In this document: piece after piece, positions 16,273 to 25,089 of the stretch | How the letters are laid out: each line of letters opens with the position of its first letter | Position numbering within the stretch: the stretch's first letter is position 1 | Virus record (IMG/VR): IMGVR_UViG_3300030450_002056 | Coordinates: 1 to 64,000 of that record | Length of the DNA: 64,000 nt | Strand: one strand, 5' to 3' | Source: a virus | The notes under the pieces: generated by a model | The model's input: only the letters and a program-made list of their open reading frames with translations | Told to the model about the DNA's origin: nothing | Database searches by the model: none | Translations under genes and position numbers: made by a program

Positions 16273-16772
16273 TCTTCTTCCCCCGTATCAATAGTTTTAA
16301 TCGAAGAATCATAAAAGAATATATCTTTTGTATCTCCATTTTCATCAAAGTATATTTTCTTACCCATGTCCTCAGATATCTTATATGCGTAATATTGTAA
16401 ATTACCCAATACAACTGCATATTCCATTACGGTCTTCCAAGTATTAATAGTTCCCCAATCGGTGCTACTAAAATATGCTTCACCAAAAGGATGAGTATGA
16501 ATCCAACACTTAATAGGCAAGCACATCTTCTGCTCATTTAATTCTTCTTCGTGATTCATAAACGATACAAAGGAAGGAGTGCCGCTACTAATAAATATGT
16601 TATTATTTTTATCAATAACAACCTGCACTTCCATACCTTCTAAATCTTCACTAGAAGCCTTCCAAATAGAGGCAAGGAATAGTTCAGCATCAGCATTGGG
16701 GAAATCCCATTTAGCATCTTCCTTAACCATATCCCAATATTCTCTTATTTCAGTCTTCCATTCTGTTTCCAT
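16269..16772 (-). CDS. JAB/MPN (JAMM) metalloprotease
   Basis: 167 residues. CWIHTHPFGEAYFSSTDW contains the complete zinc-protease motif HxH-x7-S-x2-D. An upstream acidic helix (AELFLASIWKASSE) could supply the catalytic Glu. JAMM proteins cut after the Gly-Gly of ubiquitin-like proteins or remove residues beyond it. The virus also encodes an E1-like enzyme at 17444-18019 and a ubiquitin-like protein ending GGY at 22918-23118, so the natural inference is that this protease trims the final Tyr or deconjugates targets. ATG at 16772 lies four bases after the upstream stop with GGAG before it. Confidence 0.85.
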   Translation of the reverse strand: METEWKTEIREYWDMVKEDAKWDFPNADAELFLASIWKASSEDLEGMEVQVVIDKNNNIFISSGTPSFVSFMNHEEELNEQKMCLPIKCWIHTHPFGEAYFSSTDWGTINTWKTVMEYAVVLGNLQYYAYKISEDMGKKIYFDENGDTKDIFFYDSSIKTIDTGEEE

Positions 16773-16776
16773 ATAC

Positions 16777-17151
16777 TTAACTCCAATCAATGTAATTCCC
16801 TTCCGTTAATAAATACAATCCTACAACTGCTGCAATAGAGGCAACTATAAACCTTCTAATCTTTGCTTCATGTTCTAAAACTGTTACCCTGTTTGCGTGG
16901 TTTGTTATTTTATCTGCTAACTTTACATACTCAACTACTTCTTCTGTGGTTATGTCTTCTTTTACATAATGTTCCATATTGTCAACTATGTTCTTTTTAA
17001 TAAGTTGTCGCCTTTTAGAAGAGATAGCACCTTTAGTTCTTTTTGTGCCTTCAAACCTCTCAAGGGTTTCTTTTAATGTGCAACCGTCAGCCACACATTC
17101 TTTCATCACTGTTAATTCATCATCTGTCCATCTTAAATTATATTTTGCCAT
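16777..17151 (-). CDS. Myb/SANT-like DNA-binding protein with C-terminal membrane helix
   Basis: 124 residues. The N-terminal RWTDDELTVMKECVADGC, then KGAISSKRRQL, fits a Myb/SANT three-helix fold. A middle coiled segment follows, and RFIVASIAAVVGLYLL near the C-terminus is a membrane helix. Such a layout could tether DNA to the membrane or carry a membrane-linked regulator. A related Myb-like segment occurs in the protein at 29476. Function inferred only. Confidence 0.6.
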   Translation of the reverse strand: MAKYNLRWTDDELTVMKECVADGCTLKETLERFEGTKRTKGAISSKRRQLIKKNIVDNMEHYVKEDITTEEVVEYVKLADKITNHANRVTVLEHEAKIRRFIVASIAAVVGLYLLTEGNYIDWS

Positions 17152-17162
17152 GTTTAATCACC

Positions 17163-17447
17163 TCATAGTATGCAACCTTTATTGCATCTAAAATGATTTG
17201 GGTTATGTTTTGTTGACCCAAACCAAATTACTTTTCCATCACACTTAGGACAATCATCTTCAAGTTTTAAATCCTTGTAGATTACCCTATTGTGTTCTTT
17301 CATTATTTTCCGCATCATCATAATATCTACGCCGGGTTCTTCTTTAGAGTATCTTACTCCCTTATCCGATTTTCTTACATTTTTATCATTAGGATGCCTT
17401 TCTTTATGGTCTGCTACTCTTTCTATTATTGTTATTTTATCTTTCAT
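17163..17447 (-). CDS. Zinc-ribbon protein
   Basis: 94 residues. Basic N-terminal two-thirds, then CPKCDGKVIWFG and FRCNKGC, a C4 zinc ribbon of the type seen in transcription and replication accessory factors. ATGA overlap with the E1-like gene upstream. Confidence 0.65.
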   Translation of the reverse strand: MKDKITIIERVADHKERHPNDKNVRKSDKGVRYSKEEPGVDIMMMRKIMKEHNRVIYKDLKLEDDCPKCDGKVIWFGSTKHNPNHFRCNKGCIL

Positions 17448-18019
17448 ATACTCACCATCATGTATTCAATTACTTCATCACCGTTAAGATACCTATGCAA
17501 CCATTGCGCCCCCATACCTGCAATAATTGTATGTGTTAAATTAACCCCTTTCGCTTTACCTGCCCAATCCCCCGCTTGGCATGAATACGAACCATCTGGG
17601 CCTTCTAATAAAGAATCGGCCATTTTATCATTTATTTTACAAGAAATTAATGCGCCGTTTCTACCTTGCGCTCGCAAATCTAGCCACTCTATCCCATCAT
17701 CTCCACCTTGATTAGACATATAAATCAACCGTCTAACAGTTAAATTGTCTGCACAACACACTACCATATCATAACCTTTAATCTGATTTACTGTTAATAC
17801 AGGGTATGGTTGCCCAGAAACAGATGAATAGCGAGCCATCATTGCTTCTGCTTTATTTAAAGTAATTTCTTCTTCATTGTAATTTTGATACAGTAGATTT
17901 TTCTTTTCAATAGTATCATTATCAAATACTGTTATAGTGTAACAACCTAATCTATCTAATAGTGGAATTAAGTAACTACCTATTCCACCTGCCCCTATTA
18001 TTAATATTTTCTTTTTCAT
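17444..18019 (-). CDS. E1-like/ThiF-family ubiquitin-activating enzyme
   Basis: 191-residue minimal member of the ThiF/MoeB/UbaA family, which adenylates the C-terminal glycine of ubiquitin-like or sulfur-carrier proteins. Visible features are the nucleotide loop GAGGIGS (9-15), the acidic FDNDTIEKKNLLYQN (the conserved D...NL.RQ region, with Tyr-Gln instead of Arg-Gln), the lysine in NKAEA, and CCADNLTVRRL. CxxC zinc pairs and a rhodanese domain are absent. A candidate thioester cysteine is in SYSCQAGDW. No conjugating E2 was recognised. Confidence 0.82.
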   Translation of the reverse strand: MKKKILIIGAGGIGSYLIPLLDRLGCYTITVFDNDTIEKKNLLYQNYNEEEITLNKAEAMMARYSSVSGQPYPVLTVNQIKGYDMVVCCADNLTVRRLIYMSNQGGDDGIEWLDLRAQGRNGALISCKINDKMADSLLEGPDGSYSCQAGDWAGKAKGVNLTHTIIAGMGAQWLHRYLNGDEVIEYMMVSI

Positions 18020-18025
18020 TTATAT

Positions 18026-18889
18026 TCACCTCATTAATTCATTCATTGTTATATAATCCAAATTGGATTTCTTTATGTTAATTAGTTCTAATACAATCTT
18101 AACATGGTTCCTCAAGCCTACTTCTGATACTTGAGTGATTTCACTTATTCTTTCTTGTGTATAATGTTCTCTTCTAATCAGAGAAACAATATAAAAACAA
18201 GCGGCTAATGTGGCTCGGCTGAATCTTTTATCAACCAAGTTATATTTATTCTCTATATACTTAGAGAAATTTTGAACATCGCCAAGATATTCAGCAGAGG
18301 GGTTAATCAATCTCGCTCCTGCACCACTGACCATACCATTTACATTTAAATTACTAAACACATATGGCTTACCTAATGCACTCCCTAATCTTTTAGCAAA
18401 CCTTAACATATATTTTACTTCAACACCTGCTAATTTTGCGTGTTCTTGGGGGGAAACAGGTATATTTAGTTCCTTCAATATAAAATAAGTTATTCCTGCG
18501 GCTCTTATTTCCATAGAAATAGTTGCTATCTTCTGCTTAGAAAGAAAGGTCTTGTAATATTTAGTTATTCTTTTTCTTATGTCTGGCCTTACCGAATATT
18601 TACTTAAAAGTGCATTCGATAATCTTACCATCCTAACATAGTAGACAGAGTTTGGTTGACCAAATTTCTGTGCTCTATAAAGAGAGAATCCTTTTCTACC
18701 ATATTTAGAAGCATCAGAAGATTTTATCGTGCTACCTAATTCTATCCCTGTTATCTCATGGTTTAATGAAAAGGTTGTTTCTTCTAATAGTTGCTGAATC
18801 AATACAAGTCCACAAGAACCACAAACTATTTCGCCTAATCTTTCTGAATAATCTAAATCATTACTATTACATTCAAAACATTTTTCCAT
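18026..18889 (-). CDS. tfb: Transcription initiation factor TFB (TFIIB-like)
   Basis: 287 residues. N-terminal zinc ribbon CFECNSNDL...CGSCGLVL (about 4-28) that recruits RNA polymerase, a B-finger/linker region, then two cyclin-like repeats (about 95-285) that contact TBP and the BRE. Within repeat 2, FSRATLAACFYIVSLI, followed by QERISEITQVSEVGLRNH, gives the typical helix-turn-helix. Length is that of archaeal TFB. A viral TFB could redirect the host polymerase to viral promoters with particular BRE sequences, relevant to the shared promoter elements at 31.4-35.6 kb. Confidence 0.92.
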   Translation of the reverse strand: MEKCFECNSNDLDYSERLGEIVCGSCGLVLIQQLLEETTFSLNHEITGIELGSTIKSSDASKYGRKGFSLYRAQKFGQPNSVYYVRMVRLSNALLSKYSVRPDIRKRITKYYKTFLSKQKIATISMEIRAAGITYFILKELNIPVSPQEHAKLAGVEVKYMLRFAKRLGSALGKPYVFSNLNVNGMVSGAGARLINPSAEYLGDVQNFSKYIENKYNLVDKRFSRATLAACFYIVSLIRREHYTQERISEITQVSEVGLRNHVKIVLELINIKKSNLDYITMNELMR

Positions 18890-18891
18890 AT

Positions 18892-20286
18892 TTATCTCTC
18901 CGGGAAGTTCACTGTATTTTTAATTGTGTTATATGTTGCACCATATTCTTGCATATTTAAAAGAACATTGTCTGAAATTACATGGGTCTGTGAATCCATA
19001 TACGGTTTTAAGGTTTTTATATAATTACCAGTAACCTTATCATTCATTAAGGCTAATGCTCTTGATGCCATTTGGTCACCTTCACTTGAATTACCGTGTA
19101 GGGTATCTATACAAATAGGGCCGACTAGACCAATAATAGCATTGGGTATTTCTTGATACACAGATTCAAATATTGATATTGGTGTATATTTCTTCGGTAA
19201 TATTGTCCACTCATCAATCTGATACTCTCCTATTACTTTATAGGCGTTTACTTTCTGATGCATACTTCTACTATTATTTGGTATTAACATCCAATCAGAT
19301 ATAGTGCCTCTCACTAACAAGGAATTAGATGGTATTACGTGTTCTTCTCCTCTTTGCATTTGTGTAGTTCGGGTTATAAACTTGTAGATTTGATTAGGGT
19401 GTTCCTTAGTTAAGTCTACAAGTAATTGTTGTGCTCTTTCCTCTACTCTATCTTGAGTTCTATTTTGTTGAAGGAAAGAATACATTAGATTCTTTTGAGA
19501 ATATGAAGGCATGGTTCCAAATAAAGCACACCACAAGTTTTCAGGCATTAAGGCCCATTTCTTTGAACGCTGTTTATCAAACTTATGATAATTAATAAAC
19601 TGATTTAATTCCTTAATCGTAATGGTTGCCCAAATATTTTCAGAAATTTCTAATGCACATTCTGTTTCTGAAATAATTTGTGTGTTTAATGTGACAGAAT
19701 ACTTCTTACCCCTTACTGCCGTATGGCTTAAACTAGAAGGGCGAACATCCCAAAAGGAATAGGGCGTTCTGTTTTCTACACAATACATTACATTGGGAGG
19801 GACTACAATTAATTGATTAAGATATGTATACAATTCTTTACTGTTCCTAACGAAACAAGTTTTGTATATTACTTTAGATAGGATAGACATTATATCTACT
19901 TTATTTAGTTTCATACCATTAATATAAAATTGAGATTTTGTCTGTTGATAAACCATTGTGAAATTACCATCATTAAATTTCCAAGTAAAAATACTAGAAT
20001 AATTTACTGATGGGCTATTATCTCCATTCTGAGCATATCTATACCTACTCCTTGAGGTATTTTTCTGCAATATACGCCCGTCAATAATAGTTTGTAATGC
20101 ACTCAAAATGGGGTCAAGCGTTTTATCATTAGCCATTTGAGGTCGGCAACGGAAAACAATTTCACCAAATTTATTTCTTCCCTCAACTCTACGATTATAG
20201 TTAGGGACATTACTTCTAAATAGAAAACTAGTCGTATAGTTATCCGAACTATCGTCTGGAGATGATATTTTTATTTTTATCTTCAT
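18892..20286 (-). CDS. Unrecognised 464-residue protein
   Basis: Long, well-supported coding sequence between TFB and the ribonucleotide reductase cluster, but no family recognised. Mixed alpha/beta, basic, with no P-loop, zinc ribbon or membrane segment. It has conspicuous Asn/Gln/Ser-rich stretches. ATG at 20286 is favoured, with a GGTGAAAAAT ribosome binding site upstream. Position suggests transcription or nucleotide metabolism; no more can be said. Confidence 0.75.
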   Translation of the reverse strand: MKIKIKISSPDDSSDNYTTSFLFRSNVPNYNRRVEGRNKFGEIVFRCRPQMANDKTLDPILSALQTIIDGRILQKNTSRSRYRYAQNGDNSPSVNYSSIFTWKFNDGNFTMVYQQTKSQFYINGMKLNKVDIMSILSKVIYKTCFVRNSKELYTYLNQLIVVPPNVMYCVENRTPYSFWDVRPSSLSHTAVRGKKYSVTLNTQIISETECALEISENIWATITIKELNQFINYHKFDKQRSKKWALMPENLWCALFGTMPSYSQKNLMYSFLQQNRTQDRVEERAQQLLVDLTKEHPNQIYKFITRTTQMQRGEEHVIPSNSLLVRGTISDWMLIPNNSRSMHQKVNAYKVIGEYQIDEWTILPKKYTPISIFESVYQEIPNAIIGLVGPICIDTLHGNSSEGDQMASRALALMNDKVTGNYIKTLKPYMDSQTHVISDNVLLNMQEYGATYNTIKNTVNFPER

Positions 20287-20554
20287 ATTTTTCACCTATG
20301 TTATTTGTTTCTTTATATGTTTCAAATTTAACTAAATCGTCTAAAGCATTGAATGCGCTATCTTTCGATAGGCCAAGCATAGACATTAGACTACGCACTA
20401 AAAAATGCGTAAAAACTGCATTAGACATTCTATCTGTCTTCAACAATTCATATCTTTTATTAATTGAGGCTTTCACTTTGATATTATCAAAGGAATCATA
20501 AACACTCTGCTCTATTTTTAGCAGAGTTTTTTTAGTATATTTTTTATATTTCAC
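20249..20554 (-). CDS. Unrecognised small basic protein
   Basis: 101 residues read from a GTG at 20554, preceded by AGGTGGACA and overlapping the reductase stop by 11 bases. Contains VRSLMSMLGLSKDSAFNALDDL, a helical segment. No family recognised. Confidence 0.55.
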   Translation of the reverse strand: MKYKKYTKKTLLKIEQSVYDSFDNIKVKASINKRYELLKTDRMSNAVFTHFLVRSLMSMLGLSKDSAFNALDDLVKFETYKETNNIGEKYEDKNKNIISRR

Positions 20555-22451
20555 ACTGTCCACCTGCACAGGCAATTTCGCCTGTAAAATCGGTAAAGTC
20601 TTCTTCTTCAATAATAGAGGTAAAATCTAAGTTAGGAAATCTATTTTCCATATCTATATACTCTTCTCTACTAATAGTTTCATGCGGTGATTGTCTATAT
20701 GAGCCTCCGGCAAAAGGAAACACTGATAATCCATTGTAATAATGCCTATTCATCCACATCCATTCTCCTACTCCATCCCATTCATTATCACGAATACTAA
20801 TGGTAGCAGATACATTATGTGTATTTGTTCCCTTTCTATGCCCTCGCTGAATCCAACGAATAGAAAATCTCTTAACTCTATTTAGAATATCTAATGCAGA
20901 TTCACTTCGGGTTATTGGTTTAAATTCCCCTTCTCCTTTTGGAGATTTAACAGGAATTGAAAATACCGCATCATTGATATTATCGTAATCGTCTTCAATA
21001 AACTCTGGAGCATTCTCTAATAGGAATTTATACACAGGTTCTAATTTAGAAATTCTTACTCTGCGAATGTAATACTCAGACCACCAAGCATGAATACCTG
21101 ATGATGTTCCCAAAACAAGACTTGTTGTTCCTGAAGGTTTAATACAAGTTGTTCTAGCGGCCTCATTTATTCCAATTAATTTAGCAACTCTAGTGTTTTC
21201 TCTCTTTACTTTTTCTGCGGCGTGTTCAATATCCATCATTGCTACTTTATTACTAGCAATACCAGTCATTGATACACCAATTAAGGCTTCTTTCTCAGTA
21301 GTTTTTGACCAAATCTCACGCAAATAGTGAAAATCAGTGTAGGCGGCTTGCAATGTTCCTAAGAAACTTGCCGCTTTTACTCTACTTTCCAAATCCTCTT
21401 GAGAAATAATATCGGAAACATTTACTTCGCATAGATTACAAAACTGAAAAGCCCGTAATCCTATCTCACAGCAGGGGTTCGTTCCCCATTCCTTATCGTT
21501 AGATAAATAAATTCCGGGTTCTCCTTGACCACCTATTTTTATTCTATCCCATAGTTCTTTAAAAAATGGCTTAGTTATTCGGTGTCTTAGGATTACTGCA
21601 GAGTTATTTGCTCTTGCTCTATATGGTGCTTTTTCATGCCATGCGCCAGATTTAGAAGTAATCATTGCCATATCATCTACACTAAATAAAGAAATCATTG
21701 CAGACCTTCTAATTCCTCCAGATATGACTGCATCCCCAATATGGCACATCATATCATGGCATTGTAATGGTGTTAATTGGCTTCCATCTTCTTTCTCTAA
21801 GAGCATATTCTCTATTTTAACTAAACACTCCCTTAACGGTGCAGGGCCGGGTGCTTTACCACCACTAGTCTTTAATCTAGCACCTTTTGGTCTAATATCA
21901 CCATAATCAAATCTTGGGGTTGATGTTCTTTTACCTGTATATGACTCAAATAATACTTTAATTGCATCTGCCCACCCTTCGATAGAATCGTTAATCAAAA
22001 TCCTTCTATATTTATTAGTCTTTGGTTTTGATATTTCTGGTAAACAATTAACATGATGCTTTTGCACTGAAAAACCTACACCTGTTCCACCTAATGATAG
22101 AAACATTGCTTCTGAAAAGGCATCAATTGAATCAATAGGCAAATAAGCACAATTATATAACCTATTAGGAGATAATTCTATTGGCTTACCTGCAAATTGC
22201 ATTGAGCGCATTGATGGTAATATCTTCATTGGTATAACAAACTTCTCATACACTTCTCTAATTTCATCTGCAAATGTAATTTCAGACTCTAATCTATCTA
22301 CTTCATCTACATACTTGAACTTCTTTAAATGCATTTCCATATTCCTATAGCACATTTCTTCCCATGTTTCTCTTCTGTTTTCTTTCTCTATCCACTTAGA
22401 ATATTTAGTGAATTTTACTAAATCTCCTAATGCTTTAATTCCCTTTTCCAT
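20544..22451 (-). CDS. nrdJ: Adenosylcobalamin-dependent (class II) ribonucleotide reductase
   Basis: 635 residues; converts ribonucleotides to deoxynucleotides for viral DNA synthesis using vitamin B12, without oxygen dependence. Visible features are the first redox cysteine in NCAYLP, the substrate loop SLGGTGVGFS, and the radical cysteine region NPCCEIGL. A C-terminal redox pair CAGGQC (CxxxxC) re-reduces the active site. Monomeric class II enzymes of the RTPR type share this layout. The standalone gene with no NrdB-type radical subunit nearby supports class II. The gene is complete. Confidence 0.92.
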   Translation of the reverse strand: MEKGIKALGDLVKFTKYSKWIEKENRRETWEEMCYRNMEMHLKKFKYVDEVDRLESEITFADEIREVYEKFVIPMKILPSMRSMQFAGKPIELSPNRLYNCAYLPIDSIDAFSEAMFLSLGGTGVGFSVQKHHVNCLPEISKPKTNKYRRILINDSIEGWADAIKVLFESYTGKRTSTPRFDYGDIRPKGARLKTSGGKAPGPAPLRECLVKIENMLLEKEDGSQLTPLQCHDMMCHIGDAVISGGIRRSAMISLFSVDDMAMITSKSGAWHEKAPYRARANNSAVILRHRITKPFFKELWDRIKIGGQGEPGIYLSNDKEWGTNPCCEIGLRAFQFCNLCEVNVSDIISQEDLESRVKAASFLGTLQAAYTDFHYLREIWSKTTEKEALIGVSMTGIASNKVAMMDIEHAAEKVKRENTRVAKLIGINEAARTTCIKPSGTTSLVLGTSSGIHAWWSEYYIRRVRISKLEPVYKFLLENAPEFIEDDYDNINDAVFSIPVKSPKGEGEFKPITRSESALDILNRVKRFSIRWIQRGHRKGTNTHNVSATISIRDNEWDGVGEWMWMNRHYYNGLSVFPFAGGSYRQSPHETISREEYIDMENRFPNLDFTSIIEEEDFTDFTGEIACAGGQCEI

Positions 22452-22452
22452 T

Positions 22453-22845
22453 TTAACACCTTAATTTTTTTCTATGTCTTAGTTCGTTAAGTGAACTAAA
22501 TGAATGGACAAACTCTCCATTCTTCATTATTGTCCATTCCTTTTCAATAGTGAAAACCCACTCTGGGAATGTTTCTATTATTTGTATTCCAAATTCTCCA
22601 ATTATTTCTTGAATATCAGTATACTCTTTACCTCGATATTCAAAATGACTTTCGCCATCACAAATAATGACGGCTTTCTTACTAACGGCCAATACATGAC
22701 CATTAGGATAAAAGTCAGGTTTAACTACTGTGAGTGATTCCCCACTTATTGAATAGTTTTGCGATTCTGAATGCGTCCAACCAAACGCACTCATTACTAT
22801 ACCAATTGTATTTACTGGTATAAAATTAACATTGTCTAATAGCAT
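22453..22845 (-). CDS. Unrecognised protein upstream of ribonucleotide reductase
   Basis: 130 residues read from ATG 22845. Predicted beta-rich with repeated short strands (AVIICDGESHFEYRGKEY). Ends RHRKKLRC. It begins just after a strong terminator-like hairpin, so it may head its own transcript with the reductase. No family recognised. Confidence 0.6.
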   Translation of the reverse strand: MLLDNVNFIPVNTIGIVMSAFGWTHSESQNYSISGESLTVVKPDFYPNGHVLAVSKKAVIICDGESHFEYRGKEYTDIQEIIGEFGIQIIETFPEWVFTIEKEWTIMKNGEFVHSFSSLNELRHRKKLRC

Positions 22846-22858
22846 TTTTATAACCCCC

Positions 22859-22904
22859 AAAAAAGGAAGGAGGGGGAACATGGGCAATGCCCCCCCAACC
22901 TTCC
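22859..22904 (-). terminator. Hairpin plus T-run after the ubiquitin-like gene
   Basis: Reading leftward, GGAAGG...GGGGGG at 22904-22886 pairs with CCCCCTCCTTCC at about 22876-22865 and is followed at once by six T residues (22864-22859). It lies 14 bases after the stop of the ubiquitin-like gene. This is the clearest terminator-like structure of the leftward block. Confidence 0.7.
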
Positions 22905-22917
22905 AATTTAATTAGTT

Positions 22918-23118
22918 TTAATAGCCACCGACAATAGCCTGTGTTAGTGTAACTACTTCTACTTCATCCCAAGAAACCTGTGTGATTTCTTGACGAGAAA
23001 CCATTTCACCATCTATAAATACCCAATGTGTAGGGTGTTCATTAATCTGGTCAATGACCTCTTTCTGCGTTACTTCTAATTCAGTATGTCCTGTTTCATT
23101 TAATATCTTTAACAACAT
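22918..23118 (-). CDS. Ubiquitin-like beta-grasp protein ending Gly-Gly-Tyr
   Basis: 66 residues, the size of a minimal ThiS/MoaD/SAMP-type protein. The predicted order is strand (LLKILNE), strand (TELEVTQ), helix (KEVIDQINEH), strand-turn (WVFIDGEMVSRQEI) and final strand (VEVVTLTQ), followed by AIVGGY. The WVFIDGE and VEVV segments occupy the positions of 'VNGE' and 'DxVxI' in MoaD/ThiS. The GG terminus is the activation site for E1 enzymes. The extra Tyr would need removal, a job for the virus-encoded JAMM protease. No homology search could be run; assignment is by pattern. Confidence 0.65.
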   Translation of the reverse strand: MLLKILNETGHTELEVTQKEVIDQINEHPTHWVFIDGEMVSRQEITQVSWDEVEVVTLTQAIVGGY

Positions 23119-23367
23119 TTATTGCACCTCATTTTTTTGTTTTAACTCTTCTTCTAATCCAAGTAATCGCCCTGTTAGCACATTCATTGTCTTCTCATAA
23201 TGAGCGCACAATGCTTTATGTGCATTTACTTGACTAACTAAATCATTGATTATAGTTTGGGCATTCATTATCTGCCCGTTCAACTTCATCACTAATTCTG
23301 ATAATTCACCCTTAGTTAGTTTGGGTTCTACGTCTTTTTCTTCTGTTTTCTTTTTTGTTTTACTCAT
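23119..23367 (-). CDS. Coiled-coil protein
   Basis: 82 residues read from the ATG at 23367 (MSKTKKK). Lys/Glu-rich N-terminus, then a continuous heptad-like helix from about residue 20 to the end. It abuts the ubiquitin-like gene directly. Structural or adaptor role; unknown. Confidence 0.6.
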   Translation of the reverse strand: MSKTKKKTEEKDVEPKLTKGELSELVMKLNGQIMNAQTIINDLVSQVNAHKALCAHYEKTMNVLTGRLLGLEEELKQKNEVQ

Positions 23368-23368
23368 T

Positions 23369-23458
23369 TTACTCATCTCCAAATAATCCGATGGGCCATA
23401 ATGTTGTTATTATTACAGCACCTACGGCAAATCTAGCAATACTACCTAATTTACTCAT
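23369..23458 (-). CDS. 29-residue single-pass membrane peptide
   Basis: MSKLGSIARF followed by AVGAVIITTLWPIGLFG, a single membrane helix, and a GDE tail. Starts by ATGA overlap with the preceding stop. Supported by the coupling pattern and by clear hydrophobicity, though it is very short. Confidence 0.5.
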   Translation of the reverse strand: MSKLGSIARFAVGAVIITTLWPIGLFGDE

Positions 23459-24621
23459 GCATTTTCCTCCCTTTCTTTTAATAATCTATCAATTTCTGCT
23501 GATGCTTGTCTTTTGGATAATTTAGATAAATCACCATCAAAATTTAATCTCAGCAAAAAGGCACATTGTTTTTCAGTCGCACTAACGAAATCTCTTTCAC
23601 TATTGATTATTTTCTCAAGGGTAGCAACTTGCGCCGATGTTGGCTCTTTGCCGCTAAGAATCCATTTACGAACAGACCTTAAGAACTTTCGTTCCCAATC
23701 ATTAGTAGCACTTTCTTCACTAAAAGGCAACATACCATACATTTTACAATTCTCTACAAATTCAGCATCTTCTGTATTTGACTTCATTTCTTCAGCCAAT
23801 ACACGGTTCTCTGCTATTCTTCTTTGATTAGCCATATTCTGCTCTTTAAGTAAAGCAACCTGTTCTTGAACCTCAATAACTCTATTTTGATATTCCTTAT
23901 CCTCTGCTTCAGTCTTATCCTTATGACCTTGAAGTAATGCAAAGAACAAATTCAAATCATTCATTAACTTTTCAGTTGGATAACCTCTTGTATGAATTTG
24001 TGCTTTAGGGTTATCAGGATGATTCCATCTCCAAACAATTGAACCCATTTTATATGTTGCACTACCATATTGACCGGAACTAGTTTTTTTAATTGTCGTT
24101 TTAGGAACATATCTTTTAATTTTAGGGTCATAATATTTCCCCTTTGTTCTAACATTAACTCTCAAATCTAATTCTTTAATTTCATTAAACATTGACTCAA
24201 ATCGCTTACCGTTATTATTCCACCAAGCATTTTTCTTCATAGTGGCAACATTAACTTTAACCCATTCTTCAATCATTTCTTCAGTAATTGCTTCTCTGGA
24301 AATATTCTGTTCTTCCTCAATAGCCCTAATAATCAGATAAGAATTGATGTGGTCTGAACCAACACATTCTCTAATATGATTTTCAGTATTATGAATTTCA
24401 AAATGATATACAATGTTATGTGTGCATAAACATTGGTCTGGGTGTTCCATAGCCCAATGAGGCCTTGATTCACCACAACCCCTCCACCAAACATTACCTG
24501 TTGCTACCCATTCATGTTTAGCCTCATCATAATCGTCTGATACAGATAATTCTGTCATTTTTCTTTTTAGAATTTTATCCCATCTTCCATTTCCTAATTC
24601 TCTTTTCCATTCTTCATCCAT
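23455..24621 (-). CDS. Unrecognised 388-residue protein with N-terminal Cys/His cluster
   Basis: N-terminal WWRGCGES and CLCTHN with a later CVGSDHINSYLI give a probable zinc site. A long coiled coil spans about residues 240-290, and a C-terminal LRLNFDGDLSKLSKRQASAEI module is often found appended to phage DNA-processing proteins. The opening MDEEWKRELGNG contains Trp but not the late-module peptide. Possibly nucleic-acid binding; function unknown. Confidence 0.7.
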   Translation of the reverse strand: MDEEWKRELGNGRWDKILKRKMTELSVSDDYDEAKHEWVATGNVWWRGCGESRPHWAMEHPDQCLCTHNIVYHFEIHNTENHIRECVGSDHINSYLIIRAIEEEQNISREAITEEMIEEWVKVNVATMKKNAWWNNNGKRFESMFNEIKELDLRVNVRTKGKYYDPKIKRYVPKTTIKKTSSGQYGSATYKMGSIVWRWNHPDNPKAQIHTRGYPTEKLMNDLNLFFALLQGHKDKTEAEDKEYQNRVIEVQEQVALLKEQNMANQRRIAENRVLAEEMKSNTEDAEFVENCKMYGMLPFSEESATNDWERKFLRSVRKWILSGKEPTSAQVATLEKIINSERDFVSATEKQCAFLLRLNFDGDLSKLSKRQASAEIDRLLKEREENA

Positions 24622-24836
24622 TATTCTTCCTCCAATTTAAATATCCTATTTGAAAAAGCCTTAACGCGTTTCCGCCTATTATATATTTCGCGTTTACATT
24701 CATCACAATACATTTTTTGTGGCACATAAGCAAATACACCAAGACAATCAGCAGATTGACTCTTACAAAGTGTAATTAACTTCGTTGCTATAGCCTGACG
24801 CAAAATTCTTTCATAATAAGATATTTCCTCATCCAC
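24621..24836 (-). CDS. Small zinc-ribbon protein
   Basis: 71 residues read from GTG 24836, which forms TAGTG with the upstream stop and follows GGAGGAAGA. Cysteines at CKSQSADC and CDECKRE suggest a zinc ribbon; the middle is basic. Function unknown. Confidence 0.55.
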   Translation of the reverse strand: MDEEISYYERILRQAIATKLITLCKSQSADCLGVFAYVPQKMYCDECKREIYNRRKRVKAFSNRIFKLEEE

Positions 24837-24991
24837 TATTCTTCCTCCCATACTGGAATAAGAGGTGCTTCTTTCATTTCATACACTTGTTCTCTTGTGT
24901 AGCCTAACGCTTCTAACACATCATACAGTTTGTTCAATTCGTCAAGTAAATGTCTTTCCATGCTTCCGTCCATCCAATCTTTTTCACTCAT
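24836..24991 (-). CDS. Small unrecognised protein
   Basis: 51 residues, MSEKDWMDGS start, predicted helical, acidic WEEE end. Coupled by TAGTG downstream and ATGA upstream. Confidence 0.5.
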   Translation of the reverse strand: MSEKDWMDGSMERHLLDELNKLYDVLEALGYTREQVYEMKEAPLIPVWEEE

Positions 24992-25089
24992 ATTCTCACT
25001 CCATCTTTATTCCTCTTTCTACAGTGAGGACATGACCTTGCATTCTTTGCTAAACCATAACTACATACTTCACAATGTATTTTAGCCAT
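24988..25089 (-). CDS. 33-residue zinc ribbon
   Basis: CEVCSYG and CPHCRKR give a complete C4 ribbon in a basic 33-residue protein. The coupled ATGA junction supports expression. Confidence 0.5.
   Translation of the reverse strand: MAKIHCEVCSYGLAKNARSCPHCRKRNKDGVRI

Noticed and set aside
22453-22845. E2-like conjugating enzyme next to the ubiquitin-like gene
   Set aside because: No E2 catalytic cysteine context or HPN motif; the only cysteines are in CDGESH and at the terminal residue.
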